Shown here in pieces: positions 26,404 through 35,215 of a stretch of 57,736 nucleotides of DNA. The DNA comes from Kordia jejudonensis (GTDB lineage Bacteria > Bacteroidota > Bacteroidia > Flavobacteriales > Flavobacteriaceae), in the NCBI RefSeq assembly GCF_001005315.1, contig NZ_LBMG01000042.1:1-57736 (forward strand), written 5' to 3'. The notes below the pieces were generated by a model that was given only the letters and a program-made list of their open reading frames with translations, did no database searches and had not been told where the DNA came from. The stretch's first letter is position 1, and each line of letters begins with the position of its first letter. A program made the position numbers and the translations under genes.

Positions 26404-26841
26404 ATGAAAACCTCTGAACCACCAGTAATCGTCTCACAACGTTTTACGCAATCTGCGGCAGTTGTATGGAAAGCCATTACAGATGTTACACAAATGCGCC
26501 AATGGTTTTTTGAGAACATTCCCGATTTCAACCCAGAAGTTGGTTTTCAAATAGCATTCAATGTCAAAGCACCTTCGCGTGACTTTTTACATCTTTGGAC
26601 AATTACGGAAGTTATTCCGCATAGAAAGGTAGTCTACAATTGGAAATATAAAAATTTGCAAGGCGATTCATTTGTTACTTTCAAATTAGATTCAATCGAT
26701 AACAAAACGAAATTAACTTTAACCACAACTGTTATTAAAGATTTTCCTGATGAAGTTCCCGAATTTAAACGCGAAAGCTGTGAGGCAGGCTGGCAATATT
26801 TCATCAATGAACGATTGGTTGCTTTTGTAAAAACTGTATAA
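26404..26841 (+). CDS. SRPBCC / AHSA1-like domain protein
   Basis: 145 residues of the START-like lipid-binding fold. It begins with the family pattern VSQRFTQSAAVVWKAITDVTQMRQWFF. The central strand is HLWTITEVIPHRKVVYNW, and the C-terminal helix is CEAGWQYFINERLVAF. In bacteria such proteins bind small hydrophobic ligands or act as stress proteins. The ligand is not predictable. No signal peptide, so cytoplasmic. Confidence 0.85.
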   Translation: MKTSEPPVIVSQRFTQSAAVVWKAITDVTQMRQWFFENIPDFNPEVGFQIAFNVKAPSRDFLHLWTITEVIPHRKVVYNWKYKNLQGDSFVTFKLDSIDNKTKLTLTTTVIKDFPDEVPEFKRESCEAGWQYFINERLVAFVKTV

Positions 26842-26982
26842 TTTTTACTATATTATTTCATACTCCATGACCGTTTGAACGCATTTAATAGTTACATTAC
26901 AAAATGTATGAGCACTTACTCATAATTGAATGCGTTAATCGAAGTATTTAGAAACCTTTATATTTGGAGCATAACCAACCTT

Positions 26983-28101
26983 ATGAAGCGTACATTAGTC
27001 AAATTTCGAAATAGTAAATTTAGGAAATTCATCAAACGGCATGAAAAGTATGCGCCGTTACTATTCTTTATTGGCGGATTTATTTTTGATTCGCTCACAT
27101 TAGGACGGATTGACAGAATGTACGATTTGGTAGTGTTGACATCGCACATGACGCTATTGACCATTGTATTGTATCTATTCAATTTGGTTGATGATCAACG
27201 GTGGAAAAACACATTTTTAGAACGCTATGAACTTTATTTCCCCTTAGCAATTCAGTTCTTTTTTGGAGGACTTTCAAGTGCATATGTCATTTACTTTTCC
27301 AGAAGTGTTTCATTATCTAAAACCGTCACATTTTTTGTCATTCTCTTATTGCTTCTCTTTGCAAATGAATTTCTAAAGAAAAGAATATCAAACAAATACC
27401 TGCAATTTAGCGTCTATTACTTTATCAGTTTTATATTCTTTGTGTTTATGATTCCTGTAATGATCAAGGAAATGAACACGACTATTTTTCTCTATTCAGG
27501 TTTAATAAGCAGTGCGTTAACCATTGGTTTGATTGCTTTTATCTATTTTTCTAGTCCAAGTACGAGAGCCGAGATAAAGTTGGGCAAACTCATAGCAATC
27601 ATTGCTGCTGTGTATATTTTAATTAATGGATTGTATTATTTTAGAATGATTCCGCCAGTTCCGTTGGCTTTGGCAGAAGGTTTTGTGGCGCATAATATTA
27701 CCAAAGAAAATGATCAATACATCGCGACGTACGAATCGGATGCATGGTATATTTTTTGGCGCACGCATAAGATAAAATTTTACCATCATGTAGATGAGCG
27801 CGTGTATGTGTATTCGTCCATATTTGCACCTACGGATTTGGACAAAGTTGTTTCACACCGTTGGAATTATTACAATCCTGACACAGAAACATGGCAACTC
27901 ATGGATGAAATGACTTATGAAATTACAGGCGGACGCGATCATGGTTATCGCGGATATACATATAAAGAAAATATTATTGATGGTCATTGGCGTGTAGATG
28001 TTGTCACTACAGAAGAATCGTTGTTGCTTGGCGTTATTGAATTTGAAATCATTTCGAAAGCACCTAAAAAGCCCGTAAAATTGGTTACAAAACGATTTTA
28101 G
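26983..28101 (+). CDS. Polytopic membrane protein with DUF2914-like C-terminus
   Basis: 372 residues from the ATG at 26983; a TTG at 26926 would add 19 residues. Seven or so membrane helices occupy residues about 25-230. A soluble C-terminal domain follows (RTHKIKFYHHVDERVYVYS; VSHRWNYYNPDTETW; GGRDHGYRGYTYKENI; GHWRVDVVT), which has the look of DUF2914. That domain is found on the outer side of bacterial membranes and has no known role. It is transcribed alone. Confidence 0.75.
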   Translation: MKRTLVKFRNSKFRKFIKRHEKYAPLLFFIGGFIFDSLTLGRIDRMYDLVVLTSHMTLLTIVLYLFNLVDDQRWKNTFLERYELYFPLAIQFFFGGLSSAYVIYFSRSVSLSKTVTFFVILLLLLFANEFLKKRISNKYLQFSVYYFISFIFFVFMIPVMIKEMNTTIFLYSGLISSALTIGLIAFIYFSSPSTRAEIKLGKLIAIIAAVYILINGLYYFRMIPPVPLALAEGFVAHNITKENDQYIATYESDAWYIFWRTHKIKFYHHVDERVYVYSSIFAPTDLDKVVSHRWNYYNPDTETWQLMDEMTYEITGGRDHGYRGYTYKENIIDGHWRVDVVTTEESLLLGVIEFEIISKAPKKPVKLVTKRF

Positions 28102-28349
28102 ATAGGTTGATTTCTTTTTTGCTACTTTCTCACATCATTGAAGATATTTTTAATCTATAGATTTGATAATTGCGATAAACCGCACTGTTTAGCATGCATT
28201 ATATTTTATAAAAATTCAGAAGAGAACTTTTGAACAGAAACTTTTTAAATTAAAATATATACAAGTTTTAGAAAATTGAATACTTATTGTTAGCATCGGG
28301 AAATAATTTGATTTATCTAAAACATTTTGAAGGCTAAAACTGCAAAACA
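28102..28349. other. Intergenic, nothing recognised
   Basis: About 250 bases of AT-rich DNA between the DUF2914 gene and the terminator at 28350. No open frame, promoter match or repeat was seen. Confidence 0.5.
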
Positions 28350-28390
28350 AAAAACCGAACAACATATTCTAAACATATTGTTCGGTTTTT
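28350..28390. terminator. Terminator between convergent genes
   Basis: AAAAACCGAACAA pairs with its complement around a short A/T loop, with T5 on the right and A5 on the left. It serves the barrel gene on the minus strand and possibly the DUF2914 gene. Confidence 0.8.
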
Positions 28391-28456
28391 AACTAACCAG
28401 TACTAACTATTTTATAAGTTGCTAGTTTCAATCAAAAACTAGACTTTATGATTACA

Positions 28457-31165
28457 TTACAACGTATAAACAAAACGGAAGGTAACAAATCGTGGCTGAA
28501 TAAACGTTTCAGAAGTAAACACTGATAAGTTATTCGCGCTGTTTCGTACTTGTGAATCAATATCTAATATATTGGTTGCTTTGAGTTCATATTCCCATTT
28601 GGCATCTCTATTTTTTCTATATGAAAGTGTCGCATCCCATGTTTGGAACGATTGCGATTCGCCATTGCCCAAATCTTGATTGGTATAGGTATAATCAGTT
28701 CGGAAAGTAACGCGCTTCCAAATATATGCATCAAAGTTAATCGAAGGTGCATTGGTCACAAACTTCGTTTCACGTCCACCTTGTGTATTGTTCGTAACAC
28801 TGTAACGGTAACGCAAACTTACATTTGGTGCCACTCTGTAATTGGTTCGAATACCAGGCGTATACGTTTGTGTAAATCCTTCATTCAACGATTGTTGTCC
28901 TTGTATAAACTGATTGATCTTACTGTAATTAAAACTTGCATTCAAACTCGCACGAATCTTTCCGAACGTACGCTGCACACGTCCAAATACATTCACATTT
29001 TCATCTGCAAAATTAGAGTTGAAAAAGGTACTTGTACGGATGACACTTTCAAAATCTGTCAAGCTTCGTATCTGATCTATATTACTAGAATACGATGCTC
29101 TGGCAAATACATTGGTATAATTAAACAAATTGAAACTTGTATATACCAAACTCACATTGTGCGATAATGCATTTTGCAATTCTGGTTCTCCAAATTGGTA
29201 ACTGTTGAAGTTGTTCATGACCAAACCTTCTGCCAATCGGGTCACGTCGGTAAACTGATTCTGCATTTCGTAGCGTAAAGTTAATGCTTCACTCTTTTTA
29301 AACTGAATGCGTGTTTCAAAATCAGGCAATACTCTAAAGAAATTGTCTTCAAACGTAACACCACTTTGCGTATTTTTGTTACCGTATGCATGTACTGAGA
29401 ATCCTGGAGTGATAGTAAATTTACCCGTTTTTAAACGATAATGCACACCAACATAAACATCACTAAAATTGTATTCTACATCATTGGTAATTTGTCCATT
29501 GTTAAAAGTAGGTATTGGATTAAATTGAATGCCTGTACCTCTAAACTGAAATAGATTTGAATTGAATTCTTGGCGACTTAAAATAGTTCCCAACGTAAAG
29601 TTGATATTACTTTTCGTGTTTAAAATATTGTAATAATCCAACTTTGCATCTAACTGATTCGACTTGATTCGTCTGTTCTGCGCCAAATCGAAATCAGCTA
29701 CAGAAGTATCCAATCCTAAAGCGTCTGCCGTTGTATCAAAAGCATTGTTTGTTCCATTTTCTAAACGTGCATTGTAAAAAGGATCTTCATCTTTGATTAA
29801 ATGCTGCGCTTCAAAAGCTAGAATATTAGTTTCGTTAATCGTGTAATAATAATTTACATTTTGATTAATGCTAAACGGTTTCACATTATTGATCTGATCT
29901 GTAGATCCAATAACAGACGAAAATACGCCTTGTACTTGCGAATCGTTAGACGTTCGTGCTAACACATCATAATCCAATTGATTGTTAAAGTTTGGCTGAA
30001 ATTTGACACTAAACTTTGCCAATCCTTGATCCGAGCGTTCTCTACTGCGTTGTTCTGTAGCTTCATCAGGAATGCCTAAACTTGGATCTGTGTATTGTAC
30101 AAAACTGGTTTCTTGGGAAAGAATACGACTGCTATTGTAAATTAAGAATCCGCTTAAATCTAAAGATTTACTTGGCGAATAGCTAAAGTTTCCTGTGGCT
30201 AATTTGTTTTCTATTTCGAGTGCGTTTCCTTGGTTGGTAAGGAAATTTAAACTGTTGTCTCCCAAATTAATATTTGTTCCGCTTCCTCTACTTGGCGCTC
30301 TAAATCCGCCACCAAAACCACGAATATCTCTACGGCTTAAGGCAACTTCTCCGATATTATTCATATCGCCAATAAAGTTGATGCTGTATTCTGGACTGTA
30401 ATAAAATAATTTTGGCTGTAACAAATACAATTTATTATCTGGCGAACTTCCTCCACCAGCGGTAACATTTCCAAACCAAAAGTTTTCTTTTCCTTCTTTT
30501 AGCTTAATATTGATTGCAACATTATCTTGATTGTTTGTAACACTTCGGAGCTGATTTACCTCAGAATAATTTCGTAAAACCTGAATTTTATCTACAGCTT
30601 TCGATGGAATGTTTTTGGTAGCAAGTTTGGTATCTCCGTCAAAAAAGTCTTTTCCGTTGACCATTAACTTGTTTACGACTTTCCCTTCAACTTCTATCTG
30701 TCCGTCTTCGTTAATTTCGACGCCAGGTAATTTTTCTAAAACGTCTTCTAATTTTCGTTCAGAACCATTTTTGAAAGAATCTGCATTGTAAATTAATGTA
30801 TCTCCTTTAATGGTAACGGGCATTTCATACGTAAGTTCAACTTTATCTAACGTATTATCTTCTTTGAGTATAAAGTTTTTAGTGATGTCACTTTCTTTCG
30901 TTTCTAAAGAATCAGTAAGTGTTTTTAAACCAATATAACTTACCTGAATTTTGTATTTGTTATTTTTTTTGAGTTCAATACGATATTTTCCTTCTTTGTC
31001 TGTAATGCTATAGGATTCTAGAGTACTTGTCGCTTTGTTAATTGCTATAACGTTCGCTAATTCGAGAGGTTTGTTTAAACTGTCTGTAACTTTTCCTTCA
31101 ATTTTAACTTGTGCGTACGTTTGGTGAGCAATAAGGAATAAGAAAATACAAAGTATTTTTTTCAT
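28457..31165 (-). CDS. Outer-membrane beta-barrel protein, TonB-dependent-receptor-like, with carboxypeptidase-regulatory-like domain
   Basis: 902 residues. A signal peptide (MKKILCIFLFLIAHQTYAQ) is followed by a carboxypeptidase-regulatory-like beta sandwich at about 20-110 (KIEGKVTDSLNKPLELANVI). A plug-like region has LEDVLEKLPGVEINEDGQIE and VNGKDFFDGD. The long barrel ends FVTFRFVYTL. It lacks a clear TonB box. The gene follows a GLPGLI protein gene by 68 bases, a pairing seen often in Bacteroidota, so the two probably work together at the envelope. Transported substrate unknown. Confidence 0.88.
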   Translation of the reverse strand: MKKILCIFLFLIAHQTYAQVKIEGKVTDSLNKPLELANVIAINKATSTLESYSITDKEGKYRIELKKNNKYKIQVSYIGLKTLTDSLETKESDITKNFILKEDNTLDKVELTYEMPVTIKGDTLIYNADSFKNGSERKLEDVLEKLPGVEINEDGQIEVEGKVVNKLMVNGKDFFDGDTKLATKNIPSKAVDKIQVLRNYSEVNQLRSVTNNQDNVAINIKLKEGKENFWFGNVTAGGGSSPDNKLYLLQPKLFYYSPEYSINFIGDMNNIGEVALSRRDIRGFGGGFRAPSRGSGTNINLGDNSLNFLTNQGNALEIENKLATGNFSYSPSKSLDLSGFLIYNSSRILSQETSFVQYTDPSLGIPDEATEQRSRERSDQGLAKFSVKFQPNFNNQLDYDVLARTSNDSQVQGVFSSVIGSTDQINNVKPFSINQNVNYYYTINETNILAFEAQHLIKDEDPFYNARLENGTNNAFDTTADALGLDTSVADFDLAQNRRIKSNQLDAKLDYYNILNTKSNINFTLGTILSRQEFNSNLFQFRGTGIQFNPIPTFNNGQITNDVEYNFSDVYVGVHYRLKTGKFTITPGFSVHAYGNKNTQSGVTFEDNFFRVLPDFETRIQFKKSEALTLRYEMQNQFTDVTRLAEGLVMNNFNSYQFGEPELQNALSHNVSLVYTSFNLFNYTNVFARASYSSNIDQIRSLTDFESVIRTSTFFNSNFADENVNVFGRVQRTFGKIRASLNASFNYSKINQFIQGQQSLNEGFTQTYTPGIRTNYRVAPNVSLRYRYSVTNNTQGGRETKFVTNAPSINFDAYIWKRVTFRTDYTYTNQDLGNGESQSFQTWDATLSYRKNRDAKWEYELKATNILDIDSQVRNSANNLSVFTSETFIQPRFVTFRFVYTL

Positions 31166-31233
31166 TGGTGTGGTGCTATTAGTTAGTTTTAAAAAAGAGT
31201 ATTTTCAATTAGACTACAATTTTAGCCAAAGGT

Positions 31234-32073
31234 TTAACCTCTTCTTCTTCCTCTATTGTTTCTCATTTCAAGCATTTTTTCACGAATCGTAGTTTGATAG
31301 TCTGCTTTATTGATTTCTTTTCCTTTATCTGGTGCTTCAATAGTGATTGTTTCTCCAGAATTGATAACAATTTTAGAGCAAAGCATCACTGTATTTCCAG
31401 CGCTTACTTCTAATATTAATCCTGGTAATCCCCAATATTCTGCTGGTCCGTGACTTACTGGAATTTGTGGAGAATACCACGCTTCAATAGTTGTCATTTT
31501 TATTTCTGGTTCAGACGTTGTACCATCCGCATTCTTTTTTGGTTCGGCACTTCGTAAATCTGCCCAAGAGAAATTGTACCAATCTAATTCACTTGAAGGA
31601 ACAATTGCCGTAGCTTTGAAACAAGTATATTGACCAATTTGCTTTGTTTCTTTGCCCATATTCCATTCTATCTTTTGTAATTTGTCTTTTACTAAAAACT
31701 TTTTACCATAAAATTCTTGACTTTGTACTAAGGCATTGTCTTTTACATTTTTATATTGATATCCACGAGAGAAGTTTGCGCCCCACGAATCTGTTGCTCC
31801 TGAAACGGCATCTAATTTGTCTTCTTCTTTAAAAACAGATTCTTCTTTATTGAAAGTTAACACATATGTTTTTTCCAAACGATTCTTTAGACGAGCTGCC
31901 ACATCTTTTTTCTGAGCTTCACTCATTCGTGCGCCCCATCTTCCTAATTCCATCTTCGTTTTAGAATAATAAAAGGCTTGCCCTTGAAATTCTTGTGTGG
32001 ATGCAGTGTTTGGTTTAAATGATAAAAGCACTAAAAAAGTAAGTGCGGAGAGTTTTAGTAGAAAAGATTTCAT
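31234..32073 (-). CDS. GLPGLI family protein
   Basis: 279 residues with a signal peptide. The name-giving motif appears as YWGLPGLILEV (about residues 213-223). Other shared features are an N-terminal strand (FQGQAFYYSKTK) and IEAWYSPQIPVSHGPAEYWG. The C-terminus is basic (RNNRGRRRG). The function of the family is unknown, but it is normally encoded next to an outer-membrane barrel receptor, as here. It is the first gene of a two-gene transcript. Confidence 0.92.
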   Translation of the reverse strand: MKSFLLKLSALTFLVLLSFKPNTASTQEFQGQAFYYSKTKMELGRWGARMSEAQKKDVAARLKNRLEKTYVLTFNKEESVFKEEDKLDAVSGATDSWGANFSRGYQYKNVKDNALVQSQEFYGKKFLVKDKLQKIEWNMGKETKQIGQYTCFKATAIVPSSELDWYNFSWADLRSAEPKKNADGTTSEPEIKMTTIEAWYSPQIPVSHGPAEYWGLPGLILEVSAGNTVMLCSKIVINSGETITIEAPDKGKEINKADYQTTIREKMLEMRNNRGRRRG

Positions 32074-32210
32074 AGCAGACGTTATTATAGTTTATTAATT
32101 GTTTAACGAATTTAATTAAACATTAAACAACTATTCTTAATTTATAAAATAATTAACATGAAAGGTTCTTATTTTCAATGAGTCTAAATAGTGGCTCGCA
32201 ATTAAACATA

Positions 32211-32271
32211 AAAAAACCGAATAGCCTCATCACTTGCTATTCGGTTTTTTTAAAAACTAGCTATACAAAAA
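32211..32271 (-). terminator. Second copy of the isocitrate dehydrogenase terminator block, without a gene
   Basis: A 15-bp perfect stem (32211-32225 with 32236-32250). The block to 32271 is almost the same as 32381-32440, including the flank ACTAG..ATACAAAAA. On the minus strand it lies right after a copy of the icd promoter block, with no coding sequence between. Confidence 0.85.
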
Positions 32272-32288
32272 ACACTTTTGTCTTATTC

Positions 32289-32350
32289 TTTTTTGCACTA
32301 CAAAGATGAAAAATATTGTTTATATATTTTTATTTATGTTTTAAATGTTC
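32289..32350 (-). promoter_or_regulatory. Second copy of the icd promoter block
   Basis: About 60 bases are closely similar to 34009-34070 upstream of icd. The shared -7-like box is CATCTTTG (32308-32301 here). Transcription from it would run about 85-90 bases to the terminator copy at 32211. Confidence 0.65.
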
Positions 32351-32380
32351 ATCATAAACAATATTTATGATAAACAAAAG

Positions 32381-32440
32381 AAAACCGAATAGCCTCATCA
32401 TTTACTATTCGGTTTTTTAAAACTAGTCATACAAAAATAC
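32381..32440 (-). terminator. Terminator of icd
   Basis: A 12-bp stem (32381-32392 with 32405-32416) around a 12-base loop, 68 bases after the icd stop. It is a direct repeat of the block at 32211-32271. Confidence 0.8.
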
Positions 32441-32483
32441 GGACTATTTTTACATTCTATATTATTGATTTTCAGTATTTTAT

Positions 32484-33995
32484 TTATTCTCCCTGTCCTA
32501 GTGAGAATGCACGTTTTCCATCAAATTCGTATAAGTTTTCTGTTTTAATAACTTCGTATCCTATTTTATTGATATTTGATAACAATGCTAAGATTTGCTC
32601 GAAATTGATCGGAGCATATTTTGGCGTTCCTTCCGTAACGGCGTCTATAGCTACAAATCGGCATCTCCAGTGGTCTGTACAATATGTTTCTGGCATTCCA
32701 TTCGGAAATACTTTGACACCTCTATTGGTAATCATTTTGAGTTTTAGTTTGTATGAATCTAATCCTGCCAATGCATTTCCAATTTCTTCAGGATTGCTTC
32801 CTTGCCAGTTGATAAATACATCTGTACCGACTAAAACTTGTTCTTGTTGTTTTCTTTCGTATACAGGAATTGAAATACTTCCTGCTTTTTCGTCTATAGT
32901 ACTTGGTGTTAACTTTTCAGGTACATTTCCTAAGTTTTCAATGACTTTATCAGCAAATTCGCTTGTAGACATTTTTTGAACGCTTTGTCCTTCTTCATAA
33001 ATATCTGCTGTGTGATATCCTTGTTCAATTGTTGTCAACCAAGCATTTTTGATTTTGTTAGCAATGTTTACTTTTCCAACATGAATTAACATCATTACCG
33101 CCGCATTTAGTAAGCCTGAAGGATTTGCAATGGCTTTTCCTGCAATGTCAGGAGCCGAACCGTGAATTGCTTCAAACATGGCAACATTTCTTCCTACATT
33201 TGCCGAACCTGCCATTCCTACAGAACCTGCAATTTCAGCCGCTATGTCAGAAATAATATCTCCATATAAGTTTGAAGTTACAATCACATCATAGTTTTCA
33301 GGAGTTGCCGCCAAACGTGCAGATCCGATATCAATAATTTGTGAATTGCTTTCTATTTCTGGATATTCAGCTGCAATTTCTTTGAATACATTGTGAAAAA
33401 GACCATCTGTAAGTTTCATGATGTTGTCTTTTACCATACAAGTAACTTTTTTTCTTCCGTATAGTTTTGCATATTCAAATGCGTAGCGTACAATTTTTTC
33501 ACAACCAGGACGAGTAATCAATTTTAAACATTGTACCACATCTTGTGTTTGTTGATGCTCAATTCCGGCATATAAATCTTCTTCATTCTCACGAATAATG
33601 ACAACATCCATGTTTGGAAAGTTTGTGTGTACATACGGATGCAAAGCATTTACTGGGCGAACATTTGCGAACAATCCTAATGATTTTCTCAACGTAACAT
33701 TTAAACTTTTATAACCTTTACCTTGTGGCGTTGTAATTGGCGCTTTTAAGATAATTTTGTTCGTGTTGATCACTTCCCAAGATTTTTTCTCAATTCCTGA
33801 AGAGTTTCCTGATAGGTATACTTTTTCGCCTACTTCTATGATTTCTGGCTGAATGTTTGCACCACTTGCTTCTAATATCTTTAAGGTTGCTTTCATAATT
33901 TCAGGACCAATCCCGTCTCCGTATGCAACAGCAACTTTCGTTACTTGGTTGGTCGTTTGTTTAGAAATCGTTTTCGTAGTTTTTGTATTTTCCAT
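32484..33995 (-). CDS. icd: NADP-type isocitrate dehydrogenase
   Basis: Oxidative decarboxylation of isocitrate to 2-oxoglutarate. 503 residues from the ATG at 33995; an upstream GTG at 34016 is less likely. Family motifs are AYGDGIGPEI, the substrate Arg segment VTLRKSLGLFANVRPV, IRENEEDLYAG, NLYGDIISDIAAE and EAIHGSAPDIAGKAIANPSG. It is longer than the E. coli enzyme: an extra C-terminal domain of about 140 residues (from NWQGSNPEEIGNALAG on) resembles the Thermus-type enzyme of about 500 residues. It is transcribed alone, with promoter and terminator blocks that are duplicated downstream. Confidence 0.93.
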   Translation of the reverse strand: MENTKTTKTISKQTTNQVTKVAVAYGDGIGPEIMKATLKILEASGANIQPEIIEVGEKVYLSGNSSGIEKKSWEVINTNKIILKAPITTPQGKGYKSLNVTLRKSLGLFANVRPVNALHPYVHTNFPNMDVVIIRENEEDLYAGIEHQQTQDVVQCLKLITRPGCEKIVRYAFEYAKLYGRKKVTCMVKDNIMKLTDGLFHNVFKEIAAEYPEIESNSQIIDIGSARLAATPENYDVIVTSNLYGDIISDIAAEIAGSVGMAGSANVGRNVAMFEAIHGSAPDIAGKAIANPSGLLNAAVMMLIHVGKVNIANKIKNAWLTTIEQGYHTADIYEEGQSVQKMSTSEFADKVIENLGNVPEKLTPSTIDEKAGSISIPVYERKQQEQVLVGTDVFINWQGSNPEEIGNALAGLDSYKLKLKMITNRGVKVFPNGMPETYCTDHWRCRFVAIDAVTEGTPKYAPINFEQILALLSNINKIGYEVIKTENLYEFDGKRAFSLGQGE

Positions 33996-34008
33996 TGCTT
34001 TGAGTTTT

Positions 34009-34070
34009 TTTGACACTGCAAAGATGAAAAATATAATCCATATGTTTTTATTTATGTTTTATATGATATG
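34009..34070 (-). promoter_or_regulatory. icd promoter block
   Basis: CATCTTTG (34026-34019), one base off TAnnTTTG, lies 23 bases before the ATG. About 60 bases here recur at 32289-32350, so this block is the likely regulatory unit. Confidence 0.6.
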
Positions 34071-34259
34071 TATAAGTGAATTTTATGAGTTTTTATAATG
34101 TTTTAAAAATGAGTAGATTAACTTTTTTAGTCTCGTAATGAATTCACTTTATTAAGAAATGATTATGAATATAGAACGCACGAGATACTATATAAACTTT
34201 TACAATGTTGAAATATATATTGTTTGAAGGGATTATTCTTTAAAGTATGTCTGTAGTTA

Positions 34260-34327
34260 TTCTTCACGTATTAGAAATCTAACAAGTCAAGAAATCTAGT
34301 AGCAAAGCGATCTAACATCCAATAAGA
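34260..34327 (-). repeat. Degenerate heptads after the LytTR regulator stop
   Basis: On the minus strand, directly after the stop, TTGGATG and TTAGATC occur, then GTTAGAT again further on. These are the same words as the array between the sigma and fecR genes. Highly degenerate. Confidence 0.45.
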
Positions 34328-35080
34328 TTATTTTCGATGAATACTACTCAAAATTTCCATGACTTCTACTTTTTTACGAACAGAAACAGGAACCGTACTT
34401 TTATCTTTTAACAATAAATAACCGCCATCTGTTTTTATAAAGGCTTTGATGAATTGCAGATTGACCAAATGACTTTGGTGTACACGCAAAAATTGATAAC
34501 TTTTCAACATATCTGAAAAGTATTTGAGTGTTTTTGTTACAAAAATCTTCTGTCCATCTTGTAAATAGAAAATAGTATTGTTACTATCCGATTCGCAACG
34601 AATAATTTCATCCAAACTCACAATAATAATCTTATCTAAGGTATGAAGTGATATTTTGTTTGGCTTTTCATTTGGGGCCGCTAAGGTATCTTTTAAAATA
34701 TCCAAACGTTCTTTGTTCGGGTGAATTTGACTTTTCGCTTTTTCAATTGCTAACGATAATTCTTCTTCCGCATACGGTTTTAATACATAGTCGATTGCGG
34801 CAAATTTAAAAGCTCTGATGGCGAATTCATCACTTGCAGTCACAAAGATAATTTTTGAAGTCAAATTTGGGAAAATTTCCAATACATCAAACCCAGATCC
34901 GTCGCCCAACATAATGTCAAGAAATAAAATATCAGGTTGTTGCTTGCGTAACAGTTTTGCAGTTTCAACCACACTTGAAGCAGTTCCAATAATGTTCAAT
35001 TCAGGATGCAAGCGTTCAATGTCGCTTTTTAGCATATGTAACGCAGCAGGAATATCGTCAACAATTACAGTAGTAAGCAT
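34328..35080 (-). CDS. LytTR-family response regulator
   Basis: 250 residues from the ATG at 35080 (MLTTVIVDDIPAALHMLKSD). The frame is open further up to 35203, but that part is a heptad repeat. The receiver domain at 1-120 has the acidic pair at 8-9, phosphoacceptor Asp55 in ILFLDIML and the Lys in YVLKPYAEEE. A LytTR DNA-binding domain follows at about 145-248 (LHTLDKIIIVSLDEIIRCES; FLRVHQSHLVN). It forms a pair with the histidine kinase upstream. Six CAATACT-type heptads stand just before the start codon. Confidence 0.93.
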   Translation of the reverse strand: MLTTVIVDDIPAALHMLKSDIERLHPELNIIGTASSVVETAKLLRKQQPDILFLDIMLGDGSGFDVLEIFPNLTSKIIFVTASDEFAIRAFKFAAIDYVLKPYAEEELSLAIEKAKSQIHPNKERLDILKDTLAAPNEKPNKISLHTLDKIIIVSLDEIIRCESDSNNTIFYLQDGQKIFVTKTLKYFSDMLKSYQFLRVHQSHLVNLQFIKAFIKTDGGYLLLKDKSTVPVSVRKKVEVMEILSSIHRK

Positions 35081-35085
35081 GTTTC

Positions 35086-35127
35086 TTAGTATTGAGGTTT
35101 TAGTATTTAGTATTGAGTATTGAGATT
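35086..35127 (-). repeat. Six CAATACT-type heptads before the regulator start codon
   Basis: Six consecutive 7-base units, three or four of them CAATACT or AAATACT, end six bases before the ATG at 35080. They occupy the usual ribosome-binding region. Confidence 0.65.
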
Positions 35128-35166
35128 TGTCTCGATAACACTCTTCATAATAATTAGACTTAAATA

Positions 35167-35215
35167 AATCTAAAAGCGGTCTAACTTCCAACAGCGACAG
35201 CAATCTTTCATCTAA
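35167..35215 (-). repeat. Seven degenerate heptads after the kinase stop
   Basis: Starting at the base after the kinase stop and read on the minus strand, the first heptad is TTAGATG (unit of the 17660 array). The fourth is CTGTTGG (the unit of the 24168 array on its other strand), and the seventh is TTAGATT. So one locus has both expanded words in the same phase. Confidence 0.6.

Noticed and set aside
28643-29167. Plus-strand frame of 174 codons inside the barrel gene
   Set aside because: Antisense shadow of a well-supported gene; no start context or motif.
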